Assembly: GCA_029210915.1 (NCBI GenBank)
Contig: JARGGJ010000006.1
Coordinates: 1 to 64,000, forward strand
From: Patescibacteria group bacterium
Lineage (GTDB): Bacteria > Patescibacteriota > Patescibacteriia > 2-12-FULL-60-25
Reading direction: 5' to 3'
Length of the DNA stretch: 64,000 nucleotides
Shown: piece by piece, positions 32,807 to 39,595 of the stretch
Layout: each line of letters begins with the position of its first letter
Position numbering within the stretch: the stretch's first letter is position 1
The notes under the pieces: generated by a model
Database searches by the model: none
Told to the model about the DNA's origin: nothing
The model's input: the letters and a program-made list of their open reading frames with translations, nothing else
Program-made: the position numbers and the translations under genes

Positions 32807-32904
32807 TGTAACTCAAGTTCCGCTTTCAGCGTCAGCGCGGGCGATCACCACACTACACTCTTCGAGTTTCGAGTGGCACGGCAAGGATGCGCCCCTACGA
32901 AATT
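32807..32904. repeat. Family E repeat
   Basis: AGTTCCGCTTTCAGCGTCAG, GCGGGCGATCACCACACTAC and GAGTGGCACGGCAAGGATGC, a diverged full-length copy. Confidence 0.78.
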
Positions 32905-32957
32905 ATTGTTCAACGTTCGTAACTCGTGGTTGAATATTATTCATTATGCATCATGCA

Positions 32958-33932
32958 TTATTCATTGTTATTATCGCGTCGTGTTCCATGAAACGCCTGA
33001 TGCACATCACGTAGTTGTTTATTCGTCACATGCGTATAAACCTGCGTAGTCGTAATCGACGAATGACCGAGCATTACTTGCACACTGCGTAGATCTGCTC
33101 CATTCATCAACAAATCTGTCGCAAAGCTGTGGCGCAAACTGTGCGGTGAAATATCTTTGGGAATTCCTGCCATAAGCGCATATCTTTTTACCAACCTCTC
33201 TATCGAGCGGGGAGTGAGCGCCCCCGCAACTTTCCCTCCCCCTGACAAGGGGGAGCTGGAGGGGGTTTGCCCGGCAGCTCTATCATGCCTGATAAACATA
33301 AATTCCGATTCATCATCCCTCGCTTCTAAATATTTCTTCAACCAATGCCGCGCCTGATTGGAAACGAAAACCACGCGCGTCTTATCTCCTTTACCTCTTA
33401 CCGTAAACTCATCACGATTCAAGTTGATCTGATCTCTTTTTAAATTCGCAAGCTCACTCACGCGCATTCCCGTCGAAAAAAACAACTCAAGAATCGCTTT
33501 ATCCCGCGCCTGCAAAATATCCGCGTCTCCACTCTTTGTTGGCGCTTCAAGCAACCTCTCTATATCCTCGGCTTCCAAAAACACCGGCTCGCGCGATCCT
33601 TGCTTAGCCAGTTCAATCTTCTCCGGCGCCAGGGTTTTAATGTTTTTCTTCGCTAGATATTTGAGAAATGATCTGAGAGCTATCAAATGATAATTCTGCG
33701 TATTCTTCTTCAAAGTCCCGCGAGTTTTATCCTCCAATCGATTCAACCACAATCTATAATTCGTTACCGTCTCATCCATCACATCCTCCGGATTAGGATC
33801 CGCCGCCCATTCAATAAATCGCGATAGATAAAAATCATAATTCGCAATCGTCATGGAAGATCTGCCCTTCTCGATCTCCATGTATGTCAAAAAGTTTCGT
33901 AAATGCCTTGATAGTTTCATAATACTCACCAT
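32958..33932 (-). CDS. Tyrosine recombinase (XerC/XerD-like) with repeat-derived insert
   Basis: A 324-residue tyrosine recombinase: SAM-like core-binding domain (about 8-100) and catalytic domain with Arg157 (STGMRVSEL), the beta-hairpin Lys (RGKGDKTR, 181-184), His264/Arg267 (SPHSLRHSF), His290 (MLGHSSI) and nucleophile Tyr299 (TTTQVYTHV). All catalytic residues are present. It most resembles chromosomal XerC/D, which resolve dimers at dif; an integrase role cannot be excluded. Residues about 219-238 (AAGQTPSSSPLSGGGKVAGA) are an extra loop coded by an intergenic-type palindromic repeat, placed between the Lys hairpin and the HxxR box. No att site or cargo genes are evident. Confidence 0.93.
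   Translation of the reverse strand: MVSIMKLSRHLRNFLTYMEIEKGRSSMTIANYDFYLSRFIEWAADPNPEDVMDETVTNYRLWLNRLEDKTRGTLKKNTQNYHLIALRSFLKYLAKKNIKTLAPEKIELAKQGSREPVFLEAEDIERLLEAPTKSGDADILQARDKAILELFFSTGMRVSELANLKRDQINLNRDEFTVRGKGDKTRVVFVSNQARHWLKKYLEARDDESEFMFIRHDRAAGQTPSSSPLSGGGKVAGALTPRSIERLVKRYALMAGIPKDISPHSLRHSFATDLLMNGADLRSVQVMLGHSSITTTQVYTHVTNKQLRDVHQAFHGTRRDNNNE
33228..33285. repeat. Family F palindrome inside the recombinase gene
   Basis: CCCTCCCCCTGACAAGGGGG followed by AGCTGGAGGGGGTTTG: the same word order as the intergenic copies at 553-582 and 46126-46207, here read in frame. Confidence 0.85.
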
Positions 33933-33965
33933 TATAGATGAACATTATACGACGCACAACACTCA

Positions 33966-34024
33966 AGGGTCCTGTGTACATGGTCCTAGGTCCTGGCTTC
34001 GATCAGAGCCAGGACCATGTACGT
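33966..34024. repeat. Family G palindrome
   Basis: GGTCCTGTGTACATGGTCC, then TCCTGGC / GCCAGGA hairpin and CCATGTACG; sister of 842-916. Confidence 0.75.
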
Positions 34025-34107
34025 TATTATCAGTATATGCGCGATTGACAGTCTGCAAAATGTCGGTTAGTGTTATCAAAGTATTTCGCAGAAGTAGAGG
34101 AGAGGAG

Positions 34108-34320
34108 ATGGCAAAAAATCTAATGCAAACAAAAAGTATCCGTAAGAAAATCCAAAAGTTTGCGATAGTCAGTGCAATTATTACACTGATATTTGCAACG
34201 CTAAACCTACTGGAGGTTGCTCCCAAATACAATCAAATCTTCTTGGTTATAGTCTTAATCTCCTGCGTACTGTCTATCGTTTCCGGGCTCTTACTATACG
34301 TCCATCCCGATACCGATTGA
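34108..34320 (+). CDS. Small two-helix membrane protein
   Basis: A 70-residue protein starting at 34108 behind a purine-rich AGAGGAGAGGAG ribosome site. Two hydrophobic helices (about residues 17-35, FAIVSAIITLIFATLNLL, and 43-62, IFLVIVLISCVLSIVSGLLL) are joined by a short polar turn; the N-terminus is basic and should lie inside. The longer frame from 33853 runs through a repeat and is not credible. TTGACA at 34045 with a weak TAGTGT box 17 bases on may be its promoter. Function unknown. Confidence 0.7.
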   Translation: MAKNLMQTKSIRKKIQKFAIVSAIITLIFATLNLLEVAPKYNQIFLVIVLISCVLSIVSGLLLYVHPDTD

Positions 34321-34404
34321 AACCATGACGGCATTTGATTCTAACCACCCAAAATCCACTCTACCTACCAGAATTTCCTCTGAACCCAAATATGGGTTCT
34401 TTTT

Positions 34405-34560
34405 TTGTCTGAACCTTGATTACCATTGTCTGAACCTTGATTCACTTGATTAACGGATTCACATGATTATAATCTTATACAGATATCCGAAATATAATAA
34501 ATAATCGTGATAATCGAAATAATCATGCAAATCAAGGTTCAGACAATATGGTTCAGACAG
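34405..34560. repeat. Family D tandem ('TCTGAACCTTGATT')
   Basis: TTGTCTGAACCTTGATTACC and a second copy face ATCAAGGTTCAGACAATATG and GGTTCAGACA, making a large inverted repeat whose right arm abuts the rpsO promoter. Confidence 0.78.
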
Positions 34561-34589
34561 TTGACACAAAACCCTGTATTTGCTATTCT
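34561..34589 (+). promoter_or_regulatory. Promoter of rpsO
   Basis: TTGACA (34561-34566), 17 bases ending TGC, TATTCT (34584-34589). Confidence 0.8.
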
Positions 34590-34595
34590 CTGCTT

Positions 34596-34708
34596 ACTTA
34601 TAAATCAATACGCTTTTTGGGCCAAGGCTCAAAAACGCGCGAATCTGGCCACTTTGCCATCTGTTCGATTGTTATCGATCGCTCACATGCCACAGTTGCC
34701 AACGATCT
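34596..34708 (+). promoter_or_regulatory. rpsO 5' leader, possible S15 autoregulatory RNA
   Basis: About 113 bases of leader precede the start codon. TTGGGC / GCTCAA (about 34617-34632) and further GC-rich segments (GCGCGAATCTGGCC, CGATTGTTATCGATCG) can fold. S15 represses its own message through leader structures in several phyla; whether this one binds S15 is an inference from position. Confidence 0.45.
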
Positions 34709-34969
34709 ATGTTGGATCCAAAACGCAAGCAGAACGTCATTAATAAATTTAAGACCCACGCTACCGATACAGGTTCCCCGCAAGTTCAAATTGCCATCCT
34801 CACCGAGGAGGTAAAAGAACTTACCGGCCACCTCCGCTCGCACAAAAAGGATTTCTCCTCACGCCGTGGTCTTATCAAAAAAGTCAGCGAACGCCGCCGT
34901 CTCATGAAATACCTAAAGCGCGAAGACGCCAAAGCCTACGACGAACTCATGAGCAAACTAAAAATCTAA
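34709..34969 (+). CDS. rpsO: 30S ribosomal protein S15
   Basis: An 86-residue S15 with all family landmarks: helix 1 (KQNVINKFKTHATDTGSPQV), the conserved DTGSPQVQIA, helix 2 with LTGHLRSHKKDFSSRRGLIK and the C-terminal RRRLMKYLKREDAKAYDELM. S15 binds the 20-21-22 three-way junction of 16S rRNA and nucleates the platform. It is transcribed alone from its own promoter; pnp, which often follows rpsO, is absent. Confidence 0.98.
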   Translation: MLDPKRKQNVINKFKTHATDTGSPQVQIAILTEEVKELTGHLRSHKKDFSSRRGLIKKVSERRRLMKYLKREDAKAYDELMSKLKI

Positions 34970-34980
34970 GACACAAACCA

Positions 34981-35005
34981 AGGACAGCTTAAGAGCTGTC
35001 CTTTT
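34981..35005 (+). terminator. Rho-independent terminator of rpsO
   Basis: AGGACAGCT / AGCTGTCCT with a TAAG loop, then TTT. Confidence 0.88.
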
Positions 35006-35102
35006 AAATATGCTGCTTAAAAACCAGCAAATTGCCACGTCGTCACATCACGAGTAACATAACACTAAACAACGCTTATAAATAACAAAGAATTTTTAAG
35101 AT

Positions 35103-35227
35103 CTAGTTTATAAAGTTGAAAGTTCATAAAGTTCATGAAGTTCATAAAGTTTGTAAAGTTTGTAAAGAGGTCGTCGGGTTGATCGGCTTTACAAACTTTA
35201 CAAACTTTACAAACTTTAAAAACTATA
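35103..35227. repeat. Family B inverted repeat
   Basis: AGTTCATAAAGTTCATGAAG and on to GTTTGTAAAG faces CTTTACAAACTTTACAAAC; it ends seven bases before the next start codon. Confidence 0.82.
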
Positions 35228-35233
35228 TTTGAT

Positions 35234-35782
35234 ATGATCAAACGCCCATCACAACGCGTCGCCGTGCTCATCGACGCGCAAAACATGTATCACTCCGCCA
35301 AGCATCTCTACGATGCCAAGCTTAATTTCCCGGCCGTAGTCCGCGCCGCAGTGGAAGATCGCCAACTAATTCGTGCCATCGCTTACGTTGCCAAATCCAA
35401 AACCGGCGATGAAATGGCCTTTTTCGAAGCGCTCGTCGAGGGTGGTATCGAACTCCGTGTCAAAGACGTTCTCGAATTCTCGAGCGGTATGAAAAAAGCC
35501 GATTGGGATGTGGGCATGACAATCGACGCGGTAAAACTCGCCGAAAAAGTTGATGCCCTTATTTTAATGACAGGGGATGGCGACTTTGTGCCTTGTGTGG
35601 AATATCTCCAAGCCCGTGGAGTTATCGTGGAAGTAATCGCCTTTGCCAAATCCTCCAGCTCCGAGCTAAAAGGCGCCTGCGACATGTTCTACGACCTCTC
35701 CGAAGAAACCGACCAATTCCTCCTCCGCGCCCCAATCCGCAAACCCGCAAGACGCCCAATAACTAGAAAAAACTCAAAATAA
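35234..35782 (+). CDS. NYN-domain (LabA/DUF88-type) protein
   Basis: A 182-residue NYN (PIN-like) protein. The metal-binding acidic residues are visible: VAVLIDAQNMYHSAK (Asp and Asn near residue 14-17), KADWDVGMTIDAVKLAE (about 88-104) and LILMTGDGDFVPCVEYLQ (about 108-125). Such folds are putative RNases; LabA relatives also act in regulation. The C-terminus after about residue 160 is basic (RKPARRPITRKNSK), consistent with RNA binding. The ATG follows the family B hairpin. A terminator follows the stop after some 50 bases. Confidence 0.9.
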   Translation: MIKRPSQRVAVLIDAQNMYHSAKHLYDAKLNFPAVVRAAVEDRQLIRAIAYVAKSKTGDEMAFFEALVEGGIELRVKDVLEFSSGMKKADWDVGMTIDAVKLAEKVDALILMTGDGDFVPCVEYLQARGVIVEVIAFAKSSSSELKGACDMFYDLSEETDQFLLRAPIRKPARRPITRKNSK

Positions 35783-35835
35783 TCTCCAAATTCCAATCTC
35801 CAAACAAATTCTAAATCACAAATCACATGAGTAAG

Positions 35836-35858
35836 GACGGGCCACGGCCTGTCTTTTT
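35836..35858 (+). terminator. Rho-independent terminator
   Basis: GACGGGCC / GGCCTGTC (one G-U pair) followed by TTTTT. Confidence 0.75.
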
Positions 35859-35871
35859 GCTAATGACCAGC

Positions 35872-36078
35872 ACAACCCCTCTAAATCTCCCCTTGTCATG
35901 GGAGACTTCGGAAAAAGGTTATTATTTGGTTATTGATTGCAGTTTGATAAATATTTGTATCTTGGTAAGTATTTGGTAAATATTTATTTAGTTATTGGTG
36001 ATTGGAATTTGGTTATTGGTTATTTGATAAGGGTTATTGATTGGATATTGGAATTTGGTCATTGGTTATTACTTTTAT
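35872..36078. repeat. Family F copy followed by 'TTGGTTATTGG' microsatellite (family I)
   Basis: ACCCCTCTAAATCTCCCCTT and CATGGGAGACTT (35875-35907), then about 160 bases of TTGGTTATTGGTTATT, TGGTAAATATTTATTTAG and ATTGGAATTTGG words, including one TTTGTATCTTGG. No gene in these 300 bases. Confidence 0.75.
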
Positions 36079-36086
36079 GTTATAAT
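36078..36086 (+). promoter_or_regulatory. Extended -10 promoter
   Basis: TGTTATAAT (36078-36086); the ATG at 36098 lies 11 bases downstream, giving a leader of about five bases. Confidence 0.6.
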
Positions 36087-36097
36087 GAATAAGATTT

Positions 36098-37018
36098 ATG
36101 TTACGAGCCTATTTTGGAGTATTTCTCCTAATCGCATTCTCCATTACAAATGGTGTAAGCGCGGCAATGAACAGTACAAACTATCAAATTAATTTTGATT
36201 CCATCAACAGCGGTGGAACGGATTTTAGTTCATCTACCAATTTCCAAATGAGTGATACATTGGGAGAGCAGGGCACCGGCTACACCTCCAGTACAAACTA
36301 CGTATTACACGCCGGCTACCGCCAATACGATGAACAAATAGATCCTCCAACCTTGGAATTCATTTTAGGCGCTCAAGAAAACGATACTCAAACAGCCTAC
36401 ACAGCATTTTCCATTGCCGGCAAAACCGTAACCGTTGCCGATGCTTCCGACTTTGCCTCAGGTACAAGAATCGGCGTTGTCGAAAACCAAGGCCTAGCGG
36501 AGAGCTTTGTTGTTGGCAGAGTAATCGATGTTACCGGTTTGGTTTTAACAGTTGATAAATGGGATGGAATGACAGGTACAATCACCGAGTCCCCATCCGG
36601 AGGAAATGATTTTGTTTACCGCCTCGAGGGCCACACTATTGCCTTCGGCACAATCGATACCTTGGGCGCAGCCGGAATAGTTCATACAGAAGTCAGCACC
36701 AATGCAGCCAATGGTTATACATTACAAATTCAATCCGACGGCTACCTTGAAGCAGATCCAACACACCGCATTAATGATGTGGCCGATGGCACAGTTACAG
36801 CGGGTTCAAATGAATACGGCGCCAGGGTTTACGGCACAACCGCAACCAGCACAGGTTACGATTTCCCCGTAACAACAAGCTATTTAGATATACAAAAAAG
36901 TACCACAACCGCAGTAGCCGATAGAGTAGGTATGATCTATAAAGTCAGTATGGATTATACTGTTGCGGCAGGCAACTATCAGCAAACAGTTGCCTACTTA
37001 TTAACACCCAACTTTTAA
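36098..37018 (+). CDS. Secreted CPR surface protein (WxL-like ending), paralogue 1
   Basis: A 306-residue exported protein: signal peptide (about 1-23, cut near VSAA), then NSTNYQINFDSINSGGTDFS and MSDTLGEQGTGYTSSTNYVL, a module I recognise as widespread in CPR secreted proteins. The second half has HTEVSTNAANGYTLQIQSDG and ends in a strand-rich AAGNYQQTVAYLLTPNF. The next protein shares RVSTNAANGFSVSISSN and ends GFYQQTVTYTVSPTF, so the C-terminal domains are homologous. This ending recalls WxL domains of Firmicutes, which bind the cell wall, but the WxL residues themselves are not evident. Likely a surface-associated protein. Confidence 0.85.
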   Translation: MLRAYFGVFLLIAFSITNGVSAAMNSTNYQINFDSINSGGTDFSSSTNFQMSDTLGEQGTGYTSSTNYVLHAGYRQYDEQIDPPTLEFILGAQENDTQTAYTAFSIAGKTVTVADASDFASGTRIGVVENQGLAESFVVGRVIDVTGLVLTVDKWDGMTGTITESPSGGNDFVYRLEGHTIAFGTIDTLGAAGIVHTEVSTNAANGYTLQIQSDGYLEADPTHRINDVADGTVTAGSNEYGARVYGTTATSTGYDFPVTTSYLDIQKSTTTAVADRVGMIYKVSMDYTVAAGNYQQTVAYLLTPNF

Positions 37019-37043
37019 CAGTTGTCCAAAATTGGTGTACAAT
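37015..37043 (+). promoter_or_regulatory. Promoter of the long-leader transcript
   Basis: TTAACA (37015-37020, overlapping the upstream stop codon), 17 bases, TACAAT (37038-37043). Confidence 0.6.
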
Positions 37044-37049
37044 GTTCAC

Positions 37050-37338
37050 AAGTTAGATTTGTTTGAGTGTAAGGCACGTATCTTTTGCAAAACAAATCTC
37101 AAGGATCAATGTTTATCCGGATGACAGGACTGGGTAATCATGGTTCCTTGAAAGGTCGAAGTATCCAAGTATCATTAAGATGCTGGGAACAAATTTAATT
37201 TGTAATTCGAAGCGTATATCGATGTGTTTTTCACCATGAGGGGGGAAAACATGGGTATATTTAATTTGCATATGCTCATGGCGTGCAATAGCTTCGATGC
37301 ATTGAACAAAAAGTTCAAAAAAAAAGTTAACAAAATAT
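37050..37338 (+). promoter_or_regulatory. Long structured 5' leader
   Basis: About 290 bases. AGATTTGTTT (37055-37064) and AAACAAATCT (37090-37099) form a perfect ten-base stem; CAAGGA / TCCTTG, GGAT / ATCC and ACAAAT / ATTTGT pairings follow, then TTGAAC / GTTCAA just before the next gene. The arrangement is that of a cis-regulatory RNA; I cannot match it to a known riboswitch. Confidence 0.5.
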
Positions 37339-37346
37339 ATGAATAA
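37251..37346 (+). CDS. Putative 31-residue leader peptide
   Basis: A short frame beginning MGIFNLHMLMACNSF and ending with a Lys-rich tail (NKKFKKKVNKIYE). It has a purine-rich GAGGGGGGAAAAC directly before the ATG, the only good ribosome site in this region, and its stop overlaps the start of the downstream surface-protein gene by eight bases. Ribosomes finishing it could restart on the next gene and would melt the TTGAAC / GTTCAA hairpin inside it. Real translation is inferred from these signals only. Confidence 0.4.
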   Translation: MGIFNLHMLMACNSFDALNKKFKKKVNKIYE

Positions 37347-38364
37347 ATATTATTTAAAAGTGTCCTCCTTCGTTGCATTGTTCGCAATGTGCGTAGCACT
37401 CTTGCCAGCAAGCGCTGCCGGTGTAACCTTAACAGCCGCTAGCCCTGAAATAGATTCAGCTACTGGAGGTTTCGCAGATGCTTCAGTATCCTGGACAACT
37501 GCTTCTGATTACGCGATAGGTGATACTATCAGAGTAACAATCACTTGGAGCGATACAACCGGTACGCCGCAGCACGGCTCGTCCACTGCTATAGCTGGTT
37601 GTACAACTCCATCTACAAATTTATCCGGTACATTCGGATCATTAACTGACACATCAGCTGTATTCACCCTTGATACTGCAAGGGGAAGTGGTCTAGCCGC
37701 AGATCTCTGCGTATCCGTACCGGTTGAAGATGCTGGCGTTCTTTATGATGGTAACTTCTCCTTAGCTATCATCACATCCAATGTTGGTGCTGACTATGGC
37801 GCAGCTGAATTCTATGTAAATGGTGGCAACGACGTTTTAGTTGACGCTTCCGTACAACCAACACTAGAATTCGCAGTAGTTAGCTCAACCGACGTAGGTG
37901 TAGAACAACACGAATGTCACATGGGCACACTAACCCTAACAGATGTAGGTAGATGTGATTATCGCTTACGCGTTTCTACCAACGCTGCCAATGGTTTTAG
38001 TGTTTCCATTAGCTCAAACAAGGAATTTTCTACTGCCGCTTATGCTACATTAACGAATGTCACAAATGGTACATATGTAACAGCGGGTACAGAAGGTTAT
38101 GGCATTTCTGTCACAGGTACAACCATTGGAGGTAACAACGGTTCAGGCAGTTATGTTAATCCTATAGTTGAGACGGCTCCGTTTAATGCTGATGACGTAA
38201 CCGTACCACAAGCTTCTACCCCATTCTTGTCATACGGCAACAGTTTTCTTGGCACAAGTACTTTATCAACTACCTTGGTAGAACATAGAGCTGCTATTGA
38301 TGCTGCAACTGTTGTGGGTTTCTATCAACAAACAGTTACTTATACAGTTTCACCAACATTCTAA
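37339..38364 (+). CDS. Secreted CPR surface protein (WxL-like ending), paralogue 2
   Basis: A 341-residue exported protein with a signal peptide (about 1-26, cut near ASAA). A beta-rich N-terminal domain (TLTAASPEIDSATGGFADAS) with a pair of Cys (AGCTTPST and LCVSVP) is followed by a linker and the C-terminal domain shared with the preceding protein (CDYRLRVSTNAANGFSVSIS, and GFYQQTVTYTVSPTF at the end). Two Cys (HECHMG, GRCDYR) may form a disulphide. Its start overlaps the leader-peptide frame. A 3' hairpin (CCACTCC / GGAGTGG) follows. It is part of the surface locus with the DUF916-like protein next door. Confidence 0.85.
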   Translation: MNKYYLKVSSFVALFAMCVALLPASAAGVTLTAASPEIDSATGGFADASVSWTTASDYAIGDTIRVTITWSDTTGTPQHGSSTAIAGCTTPSTNLSGTFGSLTDTSAVFTLDTARGSGLAADLCVSVPVEDAGVLYDGNFSLAIITSNVGADYGAAEFYVNGGNDVLVDASVQPTLEFAVVSSTDVGVEQHECHMGTLTLTDVGRCDYRLRVSTNAANGFSVSISSNKEFSTAAYATLTNVTNGTYVTAGTEGYGISVTGTTIGGNNGSGSYVNPIVETAPFNADDVTVPQASTPFLSYGNSFLGTSTLSTTLVEHRAAIDAATVVGFYQQTVTYTVSPTF

Positions 38365-38487
38365 AGTTGGGTTATATTTACCACTCCTCAATTATTGGGG
38401 AGTGGGATAATAAAACTCACGGTTACTCTTCCTAAATTCATGCACACAGTTTAAAATGTATTCGCTTTTAATTCATTAGATTTTTTT

Positions 38488-39489
38488 ATGGCAAAAAACA
38501 AATTACTATTATTATTTTTAATTCTGGCAGGGTCTTTATTTGGTATTGCGGGCAACGCGGGCAATGCAAACGCAATCGCAGTTTCTCCGGTTGTTATCGA
38601 GCACGAATTGGCACCGGGCATGAGTGCATCGGGCAAAATAAGGTTAAGTAACTTGGCCAACGAAACACAAAAGTATTATGTAGATGCCTTGCGTTTTGTA
38701 CCTGTTGGTGAAGAGGGAAGGCAAGAATATATCAATAAAAATAATGATATCACTGGTTTTTCCAAGTGGTTCTCTTTTGGTCAAACCGCTTATGATATAG
38801 ATGGAATGACAACAATAGAAACCGACTACACAATTACAGCACCTCTCGATGCTGAACCGGGCGGCCACTATGGTGCGGTTTTTTACTCTCTCGAACCACC
38901 GGAAACCGACGAAGATTTTGTTGGTTCCAGCATTGCATCAAAAACCGGAGTCCTTTTTCTCATCAAAGTAGCCGGCGATATTGTAGAAAGTGCGAATATC
39001 GAATCTTTCACATCCGATAAGAAAGTCTATAGCCACTTACCATCTAAATTCGACATTCGTATCCGCAATAACGGCAATGTTCACTTTAGGCCTCAAGGAA
39101 CAGTTGAAATCAGAAACATGTGGGGTGCTGTTGTAGCCAAAGTCCCTGCAAACCCAAGTAATTCCGCGGTTTTGCCAAACAGTATAAGAAAAGTAAACAC
39201 ATGGTGGACCAAATCAGATCAATTGGCTGTTGGTGGTTTCTTTGCGGGCGTATCTAATGAATGGAATAATTTTGCTCTGGGGCGTTATACTGCCACAGTC
39301 AATGCCACATACGGTTCACAAAACACCGCATTCGAGCAAAAAGCAGTAACATTTTGGGCAATACCTTGGCGTTTAACACTAATCCTCATCATCCTCATCA
39401 TCGCTTTGTACATCGCCATGTCAATTTACAACAAGGCAATAGTATCTTCCGCTATAAACAAATCAAATCAGGCTAAAAAGAAAAAATAG
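38488..39489 (+). CDS. DUF916/WxLIP-like membrane-anchored surface protein
   Basis: A 333-residue protein with an N-terminal signal (about 1-30, cut near ANA), an Ig-like domain starting IAVSPVVIEHELAPGMSASG and containing NLANETQKYYVDA (about 40-160), a second Ig-like domain (about 165-285: KFDIRIRNNGNVHFRPQGTVEI), a transmembrane helix (about 292-312, LTLILIILIIALYIAM) and a short basic tail. This order (PAG-type first domain, second beta domain, TM, basic tail) is that of DUF916/DUF3324 WxL-interacting proteins, which in Firmicutes anchor WxL proteins. Identification is by architecture. A terminator follows. Confidence 0.8.
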   Translation: MAKNKLLLLFLILAGSLFGIAGNAGNANAIAVSPVVIEHELAPGMSASGKIRLSNLANETQKYYVDALRFVPVGEEGRQEYINKNNDITGFSKWFSFGQTAYDIDGMTTIETDYTITAPLDAEPGGHYGAVFYSLEPPETDEDFVGSSIASKTGVLFLIKVAGDIVESANIESFTSDKKVYSHLPSKFDIRIRNNGNVHFRPQGTVEIRNMWGAVVAKVPANPSNSAVLPNSIRKVNTWWTKSDQLAVGGFFAGVSNEWNNFALGRYTATVNATYGSQNTAFEQKAVTFWAIPWRLTLILIILIIALYIAMSIYNKAIVSSAINKSNQAKKKK

Positions 39490-39510
39490 TTATAGCTGTA
39501 AATAATAATT

Positions 39511-39537
39511 CCCCGTCCACAAGGCGGGGTTTTTTTA
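39511..39537 (+). terminator. Rho-independent terminator
   Basis: CCCCG...CGGGG stem followed by TTTTTTT. Confidence 0.85.
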
Positions 39538-39562
39538 TCTGGTTAAACCATACAAATTAGGG

Positions 39563-39568
39563 TATAAT
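39563..39568 (+). promoter_or_regulatory. -10 box of the large surface protein gene
   Basis: GGTATAAT; no clear -35. AAAGG lies midway between it and the ATG at 39596. Confidence 0.45.
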
Positions 39569-39595
39569 ATTATAGTAAGTAAAGGCACAAACAAA

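Noticed and set aside
32958-33932. Integrase of a mobile element
   Set aside because: No attachment repeats, no phage or conjugation genes nearby, and the protein resembles chromosomal Xer recombinases.
33853-34107. N-terminal extension of the small membrane protein
   Set aside because: It runs antisense into the recombinase gene and through a family G palindrome; the internal ATG at 34108 has a strong ribosome site.
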